Of a stretch of 11,371 nucleotides of DNA, positions 1-6,884 are shown piece after piece (the stretch's first letter is position 1; each line of letters opens with the position of its first letter). A program made the translations under genes and the position numbers. The notes beneath the pieces are model-generated. The model searched no databases, was not told the DNA's origin, and worked only from the letters and a program-made list of their open reading frames with translations. The DNA is from Flavobacteriales bacterium (GTDB taxonomy: Bacteria > Bacteroidota > Bacteroidia > Flavobacteriales > BACL11): positions 1 through 11,371 of the forward strand of contig JABHQB010000004.1 in assembly GCA_018695965.1 (NCBI GenBank), given 5' to 3'.

Positions 1-903
1 AGTTACACGATTAATTGATTTTCCTAGACATTTTGTTTGTATTTCTTCAAGGTTTGTGAAATCAAATTCTGCTTTATATCCCGCCATGGATTGAATAAAA
101 ATTTCATTTACATCAGGCGATATATCATTAATATCTTTTTTGTTAAACATATTGATTCTGGCAGCATCACCACCTAATTCAAAATCAAAACTTAAAGCAG
201 TGTCTCCTCCAATCTCATGATAATAAATACTAAATCTACTTTTATCTGCAATAGGATTTAAATATAAAATAGTGTTTGAGGCAGTTGCTTCTACATGAAA
301 CCCTTTAAAAAACTCCAAAAAAGCAACATTATCAATCATATTAGACCCTCCAGTTTCATTCATTATTATTTCTCCAAAACTATTATCTAATTGTATGTTG
401 ATGAAAGATGAAGTTGATGAATCTCCTTCATTAATAAAATAATTTGTAACAAGATTATTTGGATCATAATTAAAAGATTCATCAGAATAGTAATTACTAT
501 CTTTATAGATGTCTTCAGATAATTGATAAACATTAATCTCAAGATCTTCACTTTCATTTAAATCTCCATAGTGGTCCGAAATACTATAAGTAAGAAAAAC
601 AGAATCTACTTCTATACCATTTATTGCGTCAATATTGTTATTTGGTAGTAACATTTGTGTGCAAAATGAACCTTTATTTTCTCCAAAAATTGGATCGTTT
701 ATTTGCCCTAATAGTAGGTTCTGCGATTCGTCAGAACGTAAACTATCTTCTGACACAGTTTTAATTGTAAAGTTATCAATAGAGTCGTTTGTAATAGTAA
801 ATCTTGCCGAACCAGGTAAGTCGAGTCCTATAATATCTGGGTCGTTACAGGCAAATAAAACAGCTAATAATATATAGAAAGCTGTGGTTTTATATATGTT
901 CAT
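1..903 (-). CDS. DUF4270 family lipoprotein (C-terminus beyond window)
   Basis: This is a partial gene: 301 codons are visible, reading from 903 down to base 1 without a stop. The N-terminus has a short hydrophobic segment and a lipobox ending LFAC, so Cys19 is the likely lipidated residue. It is followed by NDPDIIGLDL, the characteristic start of the mature region of DUF4270 lipoproteins. The rest is Asp/Ser/Asn-rich and predicted to be mostly beta. It ends near the window edge with a QSMAGYKAEF stretch, also typical of this family. Function is unknown; by signal, it should be an exported lipoprotein. Its ATG (903-901) shares one base with the upstream gene's stop (TAATG), so the two are probably translationally coupled and share the promoter near 1761. 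Full-length family members are longer, so the missing part should lie to the left. The family call rests on motif recall rather than a search. Confidence 0.8.
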   Translation of the reverse strand, partial: MNIYKTTAFYILLAVLFACNDPDIIGLDLPGSARFTITNDSIDNFTIKTVSEDSLRSDESQNLLLGQINDPIFGENKGSFCTQMLLPNNNIDAINGIEVDSVFLTYSISDHYGDLNESEDLEINVYQLSEDIYKDSNYYSDESFNYDPNNLVTNYFINEGDSSTSSFINIQLDNSFGEIIMNETGGSNMIDNVAFLEFFKGFHVEATASNTILYLNPIADKSRFSIYYHEIGGDTALSFDFELGGDAARINMFNKKDINDISPDVNEIFIQSMAGYKAEFDFTNLEEIQTKCLGKSINRVT

Positions 904-1742
904 TATTTTTCTTCAGTAAGTTCTAATTCCTCCTCTTCAACTAAACTATCAAAGAAATTATTGTATTGATCTTCATAATCTTCTTCTCCAGGATACTCCA
1001 TAAACGGTAGTTCGCTTTTTTTCATACAATCCAACACGTTTTTGTTTATATTTTCAGAACCTTGAATTACGGCATCAGAATAAGAAATAGCAAATTTACT
1101 TAGATTCTCAAAAGTAGGATTCCTAAGAAGATCTAAATCAGATTCTTCTAAATTATTTTCATACAATAGTTTCTCTACAATTACTGGGTTAATCGAATTC
1201 TGATATTCAGTATCAAATACATTATAAATTACTTTTGTGTCTTTAAATAAAGGATCTTCATTAAATATCTTCTTGATGTACATAGGAATTAAGGAAGAGA
1301 ACCATCCCTGACAATGAATTATTTCTGGTGACCACCCAAGTTTCTTTACTGTTTCAATCACTCCCTTACAGTAAAACATCATTCTTTCTTCCGTATTTGG
1401 CAGAAAATTTCCGTTTTCATCATGGAACATCACTCTTTTAGGGAAATATTCATCATTATCAATAAAGTAAATTTGCAATCTGGCAGATTGAATAGAAGCA
1501 ACCTTTATTATTAGTTGATGATCAAAATCATCAATTATTAGATTCATTCCTGAAAGACGGATTACTTCATGTAAATTATTTGCTTTTTCCTTAATTACAC
1601 CAAACTTTGGAAGAAAAACTCTAGTTTCATTTCCTTGTTCAATAGAATGTTTTGGTAGGTTTAATCCTACATTAGACATCTGAGTTTCTGGCAGGTAAGG
1701 GTTTATCTCTTGTGAAGCGAATAATATTTTTTTCTTTTCCAT
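903..1742 (-). CDS. Single-domain GT5 (glycogen/starch synthase)-like protein, probably not a functional glycogen synthase
   Basis: The protein has 279 residues and resembles only the N-terminal Rossmann half of GT5 glycogen synthases. It opens EKKKILFASQEINPYLPE. NVGLNLPK (24-31) and TRVFLPKFG (40-48) correspond to the helix and strand after the ADP-glucose loop. PEIIHCQGW (139-147) corresponds to the family's PDIIHxHDW segment. The KTGGL loop is replaced by LPETQMSN, HDW by QGW, and the C-terminal GT1-like domain with the catalytic Lys and Glu is absent. In its place is a very acidic tail (about 250-279). Bacteroidota genomes commonly annotate such proteins as glycogen synthase, but the residues seen here argue against that activity. 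I start at ATG 1742 because an in-frame TTG at 1763 lies inside the -7 promoter box. It is coupled to the DUF4270 lipoprotein gene by a one-base overlap. Confidence 0.8.
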   Translation of the reverse strand: MEKKKILFASQEINPYLPETQMSNVGLNLPKHSIEQGNETRVFLPKFGVIKEKANNLHEVIRLSGMNLIIDDFDHQLIIKVASIQSARLQIYFIDNDEYFPKRVMFHDENGNFLPNTEERMMFYCKGVIETVKKLGWSPEIIHCQGWFSSLIPMYIKKIFNEDPLFKDTKVIYNVFDTEYQNSINPVIVEKLLYENNLEESDLDLLRNPTFENLSKFAISYSDAVIQGSENINKNVLDCMKKSELPFMEYPGEEDYEDQYNNFFDSLVEEEELELTEEK

Positions 1743-1760
1743 AAAAAATCGGTTAGTCTG

Positions 1761-1791
1761 CAAATTTACGAAATTATATGCTTTTTATCAA
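1761..1791 (-). promoter_or_regulatory. Bacteroidota-type promoter for the GT5-like/DUF4270 pair
   Basis: On the minus strand, TAAATTTG (1768-1761) matches the TAnnTTTG -7 consensus exactly. A TTG (1791-1789) lies 20 bases upstream, as expected for the -33 element. Transcription would begin around 1755, leaving a leader of about a dozen bases before ATG 1742. This placement rules out the TTG codon at 1763 as the start. Confidence 0.6.
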
Positions 1792-1800
1792 GCAATTCTT

Positions 1801-1808
1801 TATGTTTG
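1801..1808 (+). promoter_or_regulatory. Candidate -7 element for panC operon
   Basis: TATGTTTG matches TAnnTTTG exactly and lies 20 bases before the panC ATG at 1829. No convincing TTG -33 element is found at the usual spacing, so the call is moderate. If correct, transcription starts around 1814. It also excludes the in-frame ATG at 1778 as the panC start. Confidence 0.45.
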
Positions 1809-1828
1809 CTATTTTGTTAATTTCACAA

Positions 1829-2668
1829 ATGAAAACATTTACACTAAAATCAGAACTTAAATCATATTTAAACGGAATAAGAAAGGATAAAATTGTGTCT
1901 TTTATTCCAACAATGGGATCTTTACATGAAGGACACCTTTCCTTATTACAAAAGGCAAAAGAAAGTTCGGATGTAATTGTTTGCAGCATTTTTGTAAATC
2001 CTACTCAATTTAATAATCCTTCAGATTTAGAAAAATACCCTAGAACAACTGAGATTGATATCAATATATTAACAGAAAAAAAATGTACTATTCTATATTT
2101 GCCAGAAGCATCAGATTTATATCAAGAGAATGAACAAGCAAAACAGTTTGATTTTGGCGGATTAGATAATTTTATGGAAGGAGAGGGGAGAAAAGGTCAT
2201 TTTAATGGAGTTGCTACAATAGTTGAGAAACTATTTAGAATTATAAGTCCTGAAAAAGCATTTTTTGGAGAAAAAGACTTGCAACAACTTCAAATAATAA
2301 AATATATAAGCAAACAATTACAGATTCCTATAGAAATTATTGGTATTCCTACAAAAAGAGAAGAATCAGGACTCGCAATGAGTTCAAGAAATAAATTACT
2401 TTCTGAAACAGGGATACAAAAAGCTACCCTAATTTACCAAACATTAAAATATATTAAAGAAAATTCAGATAATTTCACAGTAGACCAGTTAAAGAAAATT
2501 GCAATAGAAAAATTTAGTCATCAAACCGATGTGAATTTAGAATACTTAGAAATAGTTTCCTTAGAGAAACTACAACCTATTTCAGAATTCAAAGATGCAA
2601 ATGAAAATGCGGCTTGTATTGCGGCATCTATTTCCTCAGTTCGTTTAATTGACAATATTATTTTTTAG
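1829..2668 (+). CDS. panC: Pantothenate synthetase
   Basis: Joins pantoate and beta-alanine, using ATP through a pantoyl-adenylate intermediate, to make pantothenate for coenzyme A; cytoplasmic. The 279-residue product has the expected family length. It carries PTMGSLHEGH (27-36) with the HxGH nucleotide-binding signature, SIFVNPTQF (53-61), FFGEKDLQQL (145-154), and the KMSKS-like loop SGLAMSSRN (180-188). An in-frame ATG at 1778 would add a hydrophobic 17-residue extension that the family lacks and would lie upstream of the predicted transcription start. ATG 1829, giving MKTFTLKSEL, is therefore chosen. It is the first gene of a plus-strand operon and ends 9 bp before the next ATG. No panD follows it, although panD often neighbours panC in Bacteroidota. 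Confidence 0.97.
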   Translation: MKTFTLKSELKSYLNGIRKDKIVSFIPTMGSLHEGHLSLLQKAKESSDVIVCSIFVNPTQFNNPSDLEKYPRTTEIDINILTEKKCTILYLPEASDLYQENEQAKQFDFGGLDNFMEGEGRKGHFNGVATIVEKLFRIISPEKAFFGEKDLQQLQIIKYISKQLQIPIEIIGIPTKREESGLAMSSRNKLLSETGIQKATLIYQTLKYIKENSDNFTVDQLKKIAIEKFSHQTDVNLEYLEIVSLEKLQPISEFKDANENAACIAASISSVRLIDNIIF

Positions 2669-2677
2669 TTTTACAGC

Positions 2678-3718
2678 ATGAAACAATCTAAAAGAAAAAA
2701 AAAAATTACGCTTGTTATTTTGAAATATATTGCTTCTTTGTCGTTTGCTGGATTAATTATTTATTTTTTGTTCCGAAATCAAGATCCTGCTGCACTTATC
2801 GAGAAGATTTCGGAGGTAGAAATTGGATGGGTTTTTCTTTCCATAATTTGTGGAGGATGGGCTTATATAAACAGAGGGATGAGGTGGATTGTTTTAATTG
2901 ATGCTTTGGGATATAAATCATCAAAACTGAATTCAATCTCATCAGTTTCTGTTGGATATTTTACAAATTTGTTTATTCCAAGAGCTGGGGAAATTACAAG
3001 ATGCACCGCTTTAAATAGAGTAGAGAAAATTCCAGTAGACAAACTTTTTGGTACTATTTTAGTAGAGAGAGTTATTGATTTAGTATTTCTTATCAGTTTA
3101 TTTTTACTTACTTTAATATTAAAGTTAGATTTAATATTAAGATTTTTTACTGAATTGGGTTCTCAGAGCTCCGATTCAACAACATTAGGATCTACAAAAT
3201 ATTATGTTCTAATATCAATATTGATGTTTTTTGTGTTGGCTTATTATTTACTAAAAAAATGGATTATAAAAACATCTTTCTATGAGAAAATAATAGAGTT
3301 TGTTGATGGGTTAAAAGAAGGTTTTAAAAGTATAAAAAAAATGAAACGGAAATTATCTTTTTGGTTTCATACTTTTAGTATTTGGATTATGTATTTCTTA
3401 ATGACTTATGTTTGTTTTTTTGCAATTGAAGAAACATCTCATCTTACAATATCAGATGGATTATTTTTACTTGTATTAGGAGGAATTGGTATGGTTATCC
3501 CAACTCCTGGAGGAATAGGATCTTATCATGCAATTGTTATGATTGGACTTTCAGTTTTAGGAGTTGGGAAAGTTTACTTAGGAGAAGATGGAGATCCCGC
3601 TAATCCTGCACTTTTGTTTCCTACTATTGTACACGCATCTCAAACTTTGGTAGCTATTATTATGGGATCTGTTGGGATGATTTTATTGTTTATAAATAAA
3701 AAAGAACAAAAATCATGA
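2678..3718 (+). CDS. LPG-synthase transmembrane-domain family protein (UPF0104/YbhN type)
   Basis: A 346-residue integral membrane protein with a basic N-terminus (MKQSKRKKK) and about seven or eight hydrophobic segments, roughly at 11-31, 49-66, 127-150, 175-193, 228-249, 259-280, 283-297 and 313-338. Family signatures include NRGMRW (65-70), TNLFIPRAGEITR (96-108), LVERVIDL (128-135) and the glycine/proline-rich GGIGMVIPTPGGIGSYH (268-284). These match the LPG_synthase_TM family, the membrane half of MprF. The soluble aminoacyl-transfer domain of MprF is absent, so lysyl-phosphatidylglycerol synthesis should not be inferred. The specific role is unknown; a lipid or envelope transport function is plausible. 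It starts 9 bp after panC, and its TGA overlaps the next ATG (ATGA). Confidence 0.88.
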   Translation: MKQSKRKKKITLVILKYIASLSFAGLIIYFLFRNQDPAALIEKISEVEIGWVFLSIICGGWAYINRGMRWIVLIDALGYKSSKLNSISSVSVGYFTNLFIPRAGEITRCTALNRVEKIPVDKLFGTILVERVIDLVFLISLFLLTLILKLDLILRFFTELGSQSSDSTTLGSTKYYVLISILMFFVLAYYLLKKWIIKTSFYEKIIEFVDGLKEGFKSIKKMKRKLSFWFHTFSIWIMYFLMTYVCFFAIEETSHLTISDGLFLLVLGGIGMVIPTPGGIGSYHAIVMIGLSVLGVGKVYLGEDGDPANPALLFPTIVHASQTLVAIIMGSVGMILLFINKKEQKS

Positions 3719-4206
3719 GTAATTTTAAAAATATAAAATCAAAAATTTATTCTTTATCAGATTTAAAAATACAATCAGATAAATGGAAAGAAAATGGAGA
3801 GAAAATTGTGTTTACAAACGGATGTTTTGATTTAGTGCATAGAGGGCATATTGAAGTTTTAGCAAATACTGCAGACTTAGGAGACAAGCTTATCATTGGT
3901 CTTAATTCGGATTCTTCCATTAAAGAGTTAAAAGGGGAAAACAGGCCAATTATGGATGAAATCTCTAGAGCAATTTTACTTGCTTCTCTTCAGTTTGTTG
4001 ACGCTATTGTTTTCTTTTCTGAAGAAACTCCATATAAATTAATTGAAACTTTGATCCCAGATGTTTTGGCAAAAGGAGGTGATTATAAAGTAACGGAAAT
4101 TGCCGGAAATGGAGTGGTTTTAGAAAATGGAGGAGAAGTTATTTTGTTTCCTTTTATTGACGGAGTTTCTTCTACAAAAATTGTTGAAAAAATAAAACAA
4201 AGTTAA
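3715..4206 (+). CDS. rfaE2: Stand-alone RfaE2-type sugar-phosphate nucleotidyltransferase
   Basis: A 163-residue cytidylyltransferase-fold protein. It contains FTNGCFDLVHRGH (33-45) with the HxGH motif, GLNSDSSIKELKG (62-74), NRPI (76-79), the DEISRA segment (81-86), AKGGDY (119-124) and DGVSSTKIVEKI (149-160). These match the C-terminal adenylyltransferase half of HldE, which makes ADP-D-glycero-D-manno-heptose from heptose 1-phosphate for LPS. The sugar-kinase half is absent here, as in organisms with separate HldA- and HldC-type proteins. The partner kinase is not in this window. Substrate is inferred from family only; related nucleotidyltransferases use glycerol phosphate or other substrates. 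It is translationally coupled on both sides: ATGA with the membrane protein and TAATG with radA. Confidence 0.88.
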   Translation: MSNFKNIKSKIYSLSDLKIQSDKWKENGEKIVFTNGCFDLVHRGHIEVLANTADLGDKLIIGLNSDSSIKELKGENRPIMDEISRAILLASLQFVDAIVFFSEETPYKLIETLIPDVLAKGGDYKVTEIAGNGVVLENGGEVILFPFIDGVSSTKIVEKIKQS

Positions 4207-5561
4207 TGGCAAAAAAGAAAGTTCAATCTGCATTTTTCTGCCAGAATTGTGGCACTCAATCTCCAAAATGGTTAGGTAAATGTCCTCAATGTAATGAGTG
4301 GAATACATTTGTAGAAGAAGTAATTTCTAAAGAAGAGAAATTAACAACTTGGAACGGACTTAATAAGGTAAGTGTTCCTATTTCCATTAATGATATTTCT
4401 TTTTCTAAAGAGAAAAGAATGAAAACTTCTGACATAGAACTGAATAGAGTTTTGGGAGGAGGAATTGTTCCTGGTTCTGTAGTTCTTTTGGGAGGAGATC
4501 CAGGAATTGGGAAATCAACCTTACTACTTCAACTTGCTTTAACTTCCGATAAAAAGACATTATATGTTTCCGGAGAGGAAAGTGAAAATCAAATAAAGAT
4601 GAGAGCTCAGAGAGTAGAGAATAGTTCTGAAAATTGTTTGATTCTTACAGAAACTTCTACCCAGAATATATTTCAGCAAATAGAAAAGGTAGAGCCTGAG
4701 ATTCTGATTGTGGATTCTATTCAGACTTTACATACTGCTCATATTGAATCTTCCCCAGGTAGTGTTTCTCAGATTAGAGAATGTACTTCTGAACTGATAA
4801 AATATGCTAAACAAACGGGAACTGCTGTATTTCTAATCGGTCATATTAATAAAGATGGCGCTATTGCAGGTCCGAAAATTTTGGAACATATGGTGGATAC
4901 GGTTTTGCAGTTTGAGGGAGATAGACATCATGTGTACAGAATCCTACGAACAGTGAAAAATCGTTTTGGTTCTGCATCTGAATTAGGTGTTTATGAAATG
5001 GGACAAAATGGATTAAGAGAAGTGAATAATCCATCAGAAATTTTAATTTCAGATAGAGATGAAGAAACTTCTGGTGTATCAATAGCTGCAACTATTGAAG
5101 GAGCTCGTCCGCTAATGATAGAAATACAATCTTTAGTAAGTTCAGCTGTGTATGGAACTCCACAGCGATCTGCTACAGGTTTTGACACTAGGAGGTTAAA
5201 TATGTTACTTGCTGTTTTAGAAAAAAGATGCGGCTTTCGATTAGGGGTAAAGGATGTGTTTTTAAATATTACCGGAGGTATAAAACCAGATGATACTGCA
5301 ATTGATTTAGCAGTTATTTGTTCGGTACTTTCTTCTGATAAGGATAAGCCGATTGGGATGCAATGTTGTTTTGCTGCTGAGGTAGGACTTTCTGGAGAAA
5401 TAAGAGCAGTTAATAGAATTGAACAAAGAATAGCGGAAGCTGAAAAGTTAGGTTACAAACAGATTATTATATCTAAATTGAATAAATTTAATTCTAAATC
5501 ATTTAAGATTGAAATAAAAAAATGTGCCAAGATTGAAGAGGTATTCCAATTACTCTTCTAA
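4206..5561 (+). CDS. radA: DNA repair protein RadA (Sms)
   Basis: A RecA-like ATPase that promotes branch migration in recombination and helps process recombination intermediates. The 451-residue product has all family domains in order. A four-cysteine zinc finger comes first (Cys12, 15, 26, 29, in FCQNCG and KCPQCNEW). Walker A is GGDPGIGKST (96-105) and Walker B is ILIVDS (166-171). The RadA-specific KNRFG is at 251-255. A C-terminal Lon-protease-like domain follows (about 285-451; SAVYGTPQRSATGFD, NITGGIKPDDTAIDLA). That domain is normally proteolytically inactive in RadA. The start shares one base with the rfaE2 stop. It is the last gene of the panC operon. Its final 12 bp overlap the convergent OmpA-family gene, so no separate terminator fits between them. 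Confidence 0.97.
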   Translation: MAKKKVQSAFFCQNCGTQSPKWLGKCPQCNEWNTFVEEVISKEEKLTTWNGLNKVSVPISINDISFSKEKRMKTSDIELNRVLGGGIVPGSVVLLGGDPGIGKSTLLLQLALTSDKKTLYVSGEESENQIKMRAQRVENSSENCLILTETSTQNIFQQIEKVEPEILIVDSIQTLHTAHIESSPGSVSQIRECTSELIKYAKQTGTAVFLIGHINKDGAIAGPKILEHMVDTVLQFEGDRHHVYRILRTVKNRFGSASELGVYEMGQNGLREVNNPSEILISDRDEETSGVSIAATIEGARPLMIEIQSLVSSAVYGTPQRSATGFDTRRLNMLLAVLEKRCGFRLGVKDVFLNITGGIKPDDTAIDLAVICSVLSSDKDKPIGMQCCFAAEVGLSGEIRAVNRIEQRIAEAEKLGYKQIIISKLNKFNSKSFKIEIKKCAKIEEVFQLLF

Positions 5562-6548
5562 TATTTCATATAAGTCATCCAAATTAGGAGATAGAATCAT
5601 ATCAATTCGTCTATTCATTTTTCTCCCTTCAACCGTTTCGTTGGTTGCTATTGGGTTATGCTCTCCTCTTCCGGCAGCTGTAAGTTGTAACGGATCTAAC
5701 CCTTTATTATTAAGTAAAATTTTCACTACAGAAGTCGCTCTCATTACACTCAAATCCCAATTATCTTTTATTACCGCCTTGCCACTTCCCTTAATATTAT
5801 CGGTATGTCCTTCTACTAAAATTTTCAAATCTACTTGATTGGCAAGTACTTGAGATAATTTGTTCAGTGCGTCAATACCAGATTGATTTACTACATATTT
5901 CCCAGAAGCAAAAAGTAAATCTTCTTCCAAAGAAATGTATATCTTGCCATTTCTTTGCTCTATTGTAAGACCATCTCCTTCAAGTCCGCTTAAAGCTTTT
6001 TGTATTTTTGTTTTTATAGCTGTTACTAAGGAATCTTTCTGACTTATTATTTTTTCTAACTCATTTACCCTAGCAGAACGCTCATCTAACACTTTCTGAG
6101 CTTTATTTAATTCGTCTTCTTTATCTGATAAACTTTGTGACAATTTGTTTAACTCATCTTCTTTTACAAGGAGTTTGTTTTGAGCTTCTTCTAATTGCTC
6201 TAAGAGTCGTTTTGTTTCTTTTGCTTTTTCCGACATTTGTCGGCTATTTTGGCTAGTAAGCAAATCGTATGCAGTGCTTAATTCATCATATTTGTTTTGC
6301 AAATTCATTAAAGAGTTGCCATTTTGTACAGAATCATTCTTTAGTTGAGATATTTTTTCTTTTAATAAAACTATGTTCGAATTTAATTCTTCTACTTCAT
6401 CTGATAATCTTAGAGTTTCTTTCTCTTTCTGATTAAGGTTTTTTTGATTTTTTTCGTAATCTGAAACTAAATCATTGTGTATTTTAGGGCTCACACAAGA
6501 GCTAATAAAAAATAAGCTTAGAGCAAATACTAAAATTGAATTTCTCAT
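5550..6548 (-). CDS. OmpA-family peptidoglycan-binding lipoprotein with coiled coil
   Basis: The chosen start gives 332 residues. MRNSILVFALSLFFISSC is a lipoprotein signal peptide with Cys18 as the lipidation site. Residues about 28-185 are rich in Glu, Lys, Leu, Asn and Gln with heptad-like spacing, indicating a long coiled coil. Residues about 200-320 form an OmpA-like domain with LLFASGKYVV (211-220), EGHTD (246-250), WDLSVMRA (264-271), AAGRGE (291-296) and NRRIDM (312-317). This domain binds the peptidoglycan stem peptide in the family. The likely role is tethering the outer membrane to the cell wall, with the coiled coil as spacer. An in-frame ATG at 6590 is rejected: it lies upstream of the predicted -7 box at 6575-6582 and would bury the signal peptide. 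The stop overlaps radA by 12 bp, tail to tail. Confidence 0.9.
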   Translation of the reverse strand: MRNSILVFALSLFFISSCVSPKIHNDLVSDYEKNQKNLNQKEKETLRLSDEVEELNSNIVLLKEKISQLKNDSVQNGNSLMNLQNKYDELSTAYDLLTSQNSRQMSEKAKETKRLLEQLEEAQNKLLVKEDELNKLSQSLSDKEDELNKAQKVLDERSARVNELEKIISQKDSLVTAIKTKIQKALSGLEGDGLTIEQRNGKIYISLEEDLLFASGKYVVNQSGIDALNKLSQVLANQVDLKILVEGHTDNIKGSGKAVIKDNWDLSVMRATSVVKILLNNKGLDPLQLTAAGRGEHNPIATNETVEGRKMNRRIDMILSPNLDDLYEILEE

Positions 6549-6574
6549 AAAAATTAGAGTTTTATAATACTCTT

Positions 6575-6605
6575 CAAATTTACAAAGCATCTATTCTAAT
6601 ATAAA
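6575..6605 (-). promoter_or_regulatory. Bacteroidota-type promoter for the OmpA-family lipoprotein gene
   Basis: On the minus strand, TAAATTTG (6582-6575) is an exact TAnnTTTG -7 match, identical to the box in front of the GT5-like gene. A TTT (6605-6603) lies 20 bases upstream in the -33 position, which is imperfect. Predicted transcription start is near 6568, about 20 bases before ATG 6548. It supports that start over the ATG at 6590. Confidence 0.55.
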
Positions 6606-6617
6606 GAGTCGATAAAT

Positions 6618-6635
6618 AACTTATCAACATAAGTT
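6618..6635. repeat. Inverted repeat, 7-bp arms, 4-base loop
   Basis: AACTTAT and ATAAGTT flank CAAC as a perfect hairpin or dyad. No T-run follows in a useful position for a terminator. It lies about 13 bp upstream of the -33 region of the OmpA-family gene, so an operator role is possible but unproven. Confidence 0.45.
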
Positions 6636-6652
6636 TTGAATAGATTATTGTC

Positions 6653-6683
6653 CTCTATATCTTCCAATTTCACTTTTATAGAG
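6653..6683. repeat. Inverted repeat, 7-bp arms, 17-base loop
   Basis: CTCTATA (6653-6659) and TATAGAG (6677-6683) are exact complements around a 17-base loop. The long loop and A+T-rich arms make this the weakest of the dyads in the region. Confidence 0.3.
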
Positions 6684-6702
6684 TGATTTCTCCAAGAACC
6701 TG

Positions 6703-6718
6703 GATTCTTTTAAGAATC
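6703..6718. repeat. Near-palindrome GATTCTT-TT-AAGAATC
   Basis: Two 7-base arms are perfect complements with only TT between them. The form suits a dimeric protein-binding site better than an RNA hairpin, since a two-base loop is strained. It lies in the middle of the divergent region. No regulator is identified. Confidence 0.45.
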
Positions 6719-6757
6719 TAAATTATAACACACAATAAAGAAGCGACAAAACTGACT

Positions 6758-6788
6758 GTAGCGTGGAATTTAATTTGCCAAAAGCTAC
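6758..6788. repeat. Imperfect two-step hairpin
   Basis: GTAGC (6758-6762) pairs with GCTAC (6784-6788). Inside it, TGG (6764-6766) pairs with CCA (6778-6780), with a small asymmetric bulge between the two helices. It is more G+C-rich than its surroundings. It could form in RNA transcribed toward the DUF502 gene if transcription starts this far upstream. Confidence 0.35.
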
Positions 6789-6823
6789 GTTTAAAGATAA
6801 TATACTTAAAATCATTTTTTTCA

Positions 6824-6852
6824 TTGTTATTAGTTTTAAATTATTATTTTTA
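6824..6852 (+). promoter_or_regulatory. Weak candidate promoter for the DUF502-PNGase-like-ispG operon
   Basis: TTG (6824-6826) and TATTTTTA (6845-6852) are separated by 18 bases. The -7 box matches TAnnTTTG except for its last base. Transcription would begin around 6859, giving a leader of about 26 bases before ATG 6885. Other near-matches exist in this A+T-rich stretch, for example TAGTTTTA at 6831. Confidence 0.25.
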
Positions 6853-6884
6853 GAACTTCAAAAACACACTTAAAGTTTAATATT

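Larger units (their letters stand above)
6549..6884. other. Divergent intergenic region with no recognised gene
   Basis: This 336-bp stretch separates two genes that point away from each other. The left end holds the OmpA-family promoter and the right end should hold the promoter of the DUF502 operon. I found no credible protein-coding frame and no recognisable tRNA, tmRNA or riboswitch. The middle contains several short inverted repeats, listed separately. Because no gene ends here, they are not needed as terminators. They may be operators, leader structure or a small RNA, or simply chance in A+T-rich DNA. Confidence 0.6.

Noticed and set aside
635..877. Open frame of 80 codons on the plus strand
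   Set aside because: It lies wholly antisense to the DUF4270 lipoprotein gene, has no recognisable domain or signal, and is explained by the opposing frame.
1774..1989. Minus-strand open frame opposite the start of panC
   Set aside because: It is antisense to well-supported panC coding sequence and to the divergent promoter region, with no family resemblance.
4861..5188. Two overlapping minus-strand open frames inside radA
   Set aside because: They are shadows of the conserved RadA frame, which carries all the expected motifs across this stretch.
5524..5838. Plus-strand open frame opposite the OmpA domain
   Set aside because: The opposite strand encodes the conserved OmpA-like domain; this frame has no start context or recognisable product.
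6618..6635. Hairpin considered as an intrinsic terminator
   Set aside because: No gene ends upstream of it on either strand and no T-run follows the arms.
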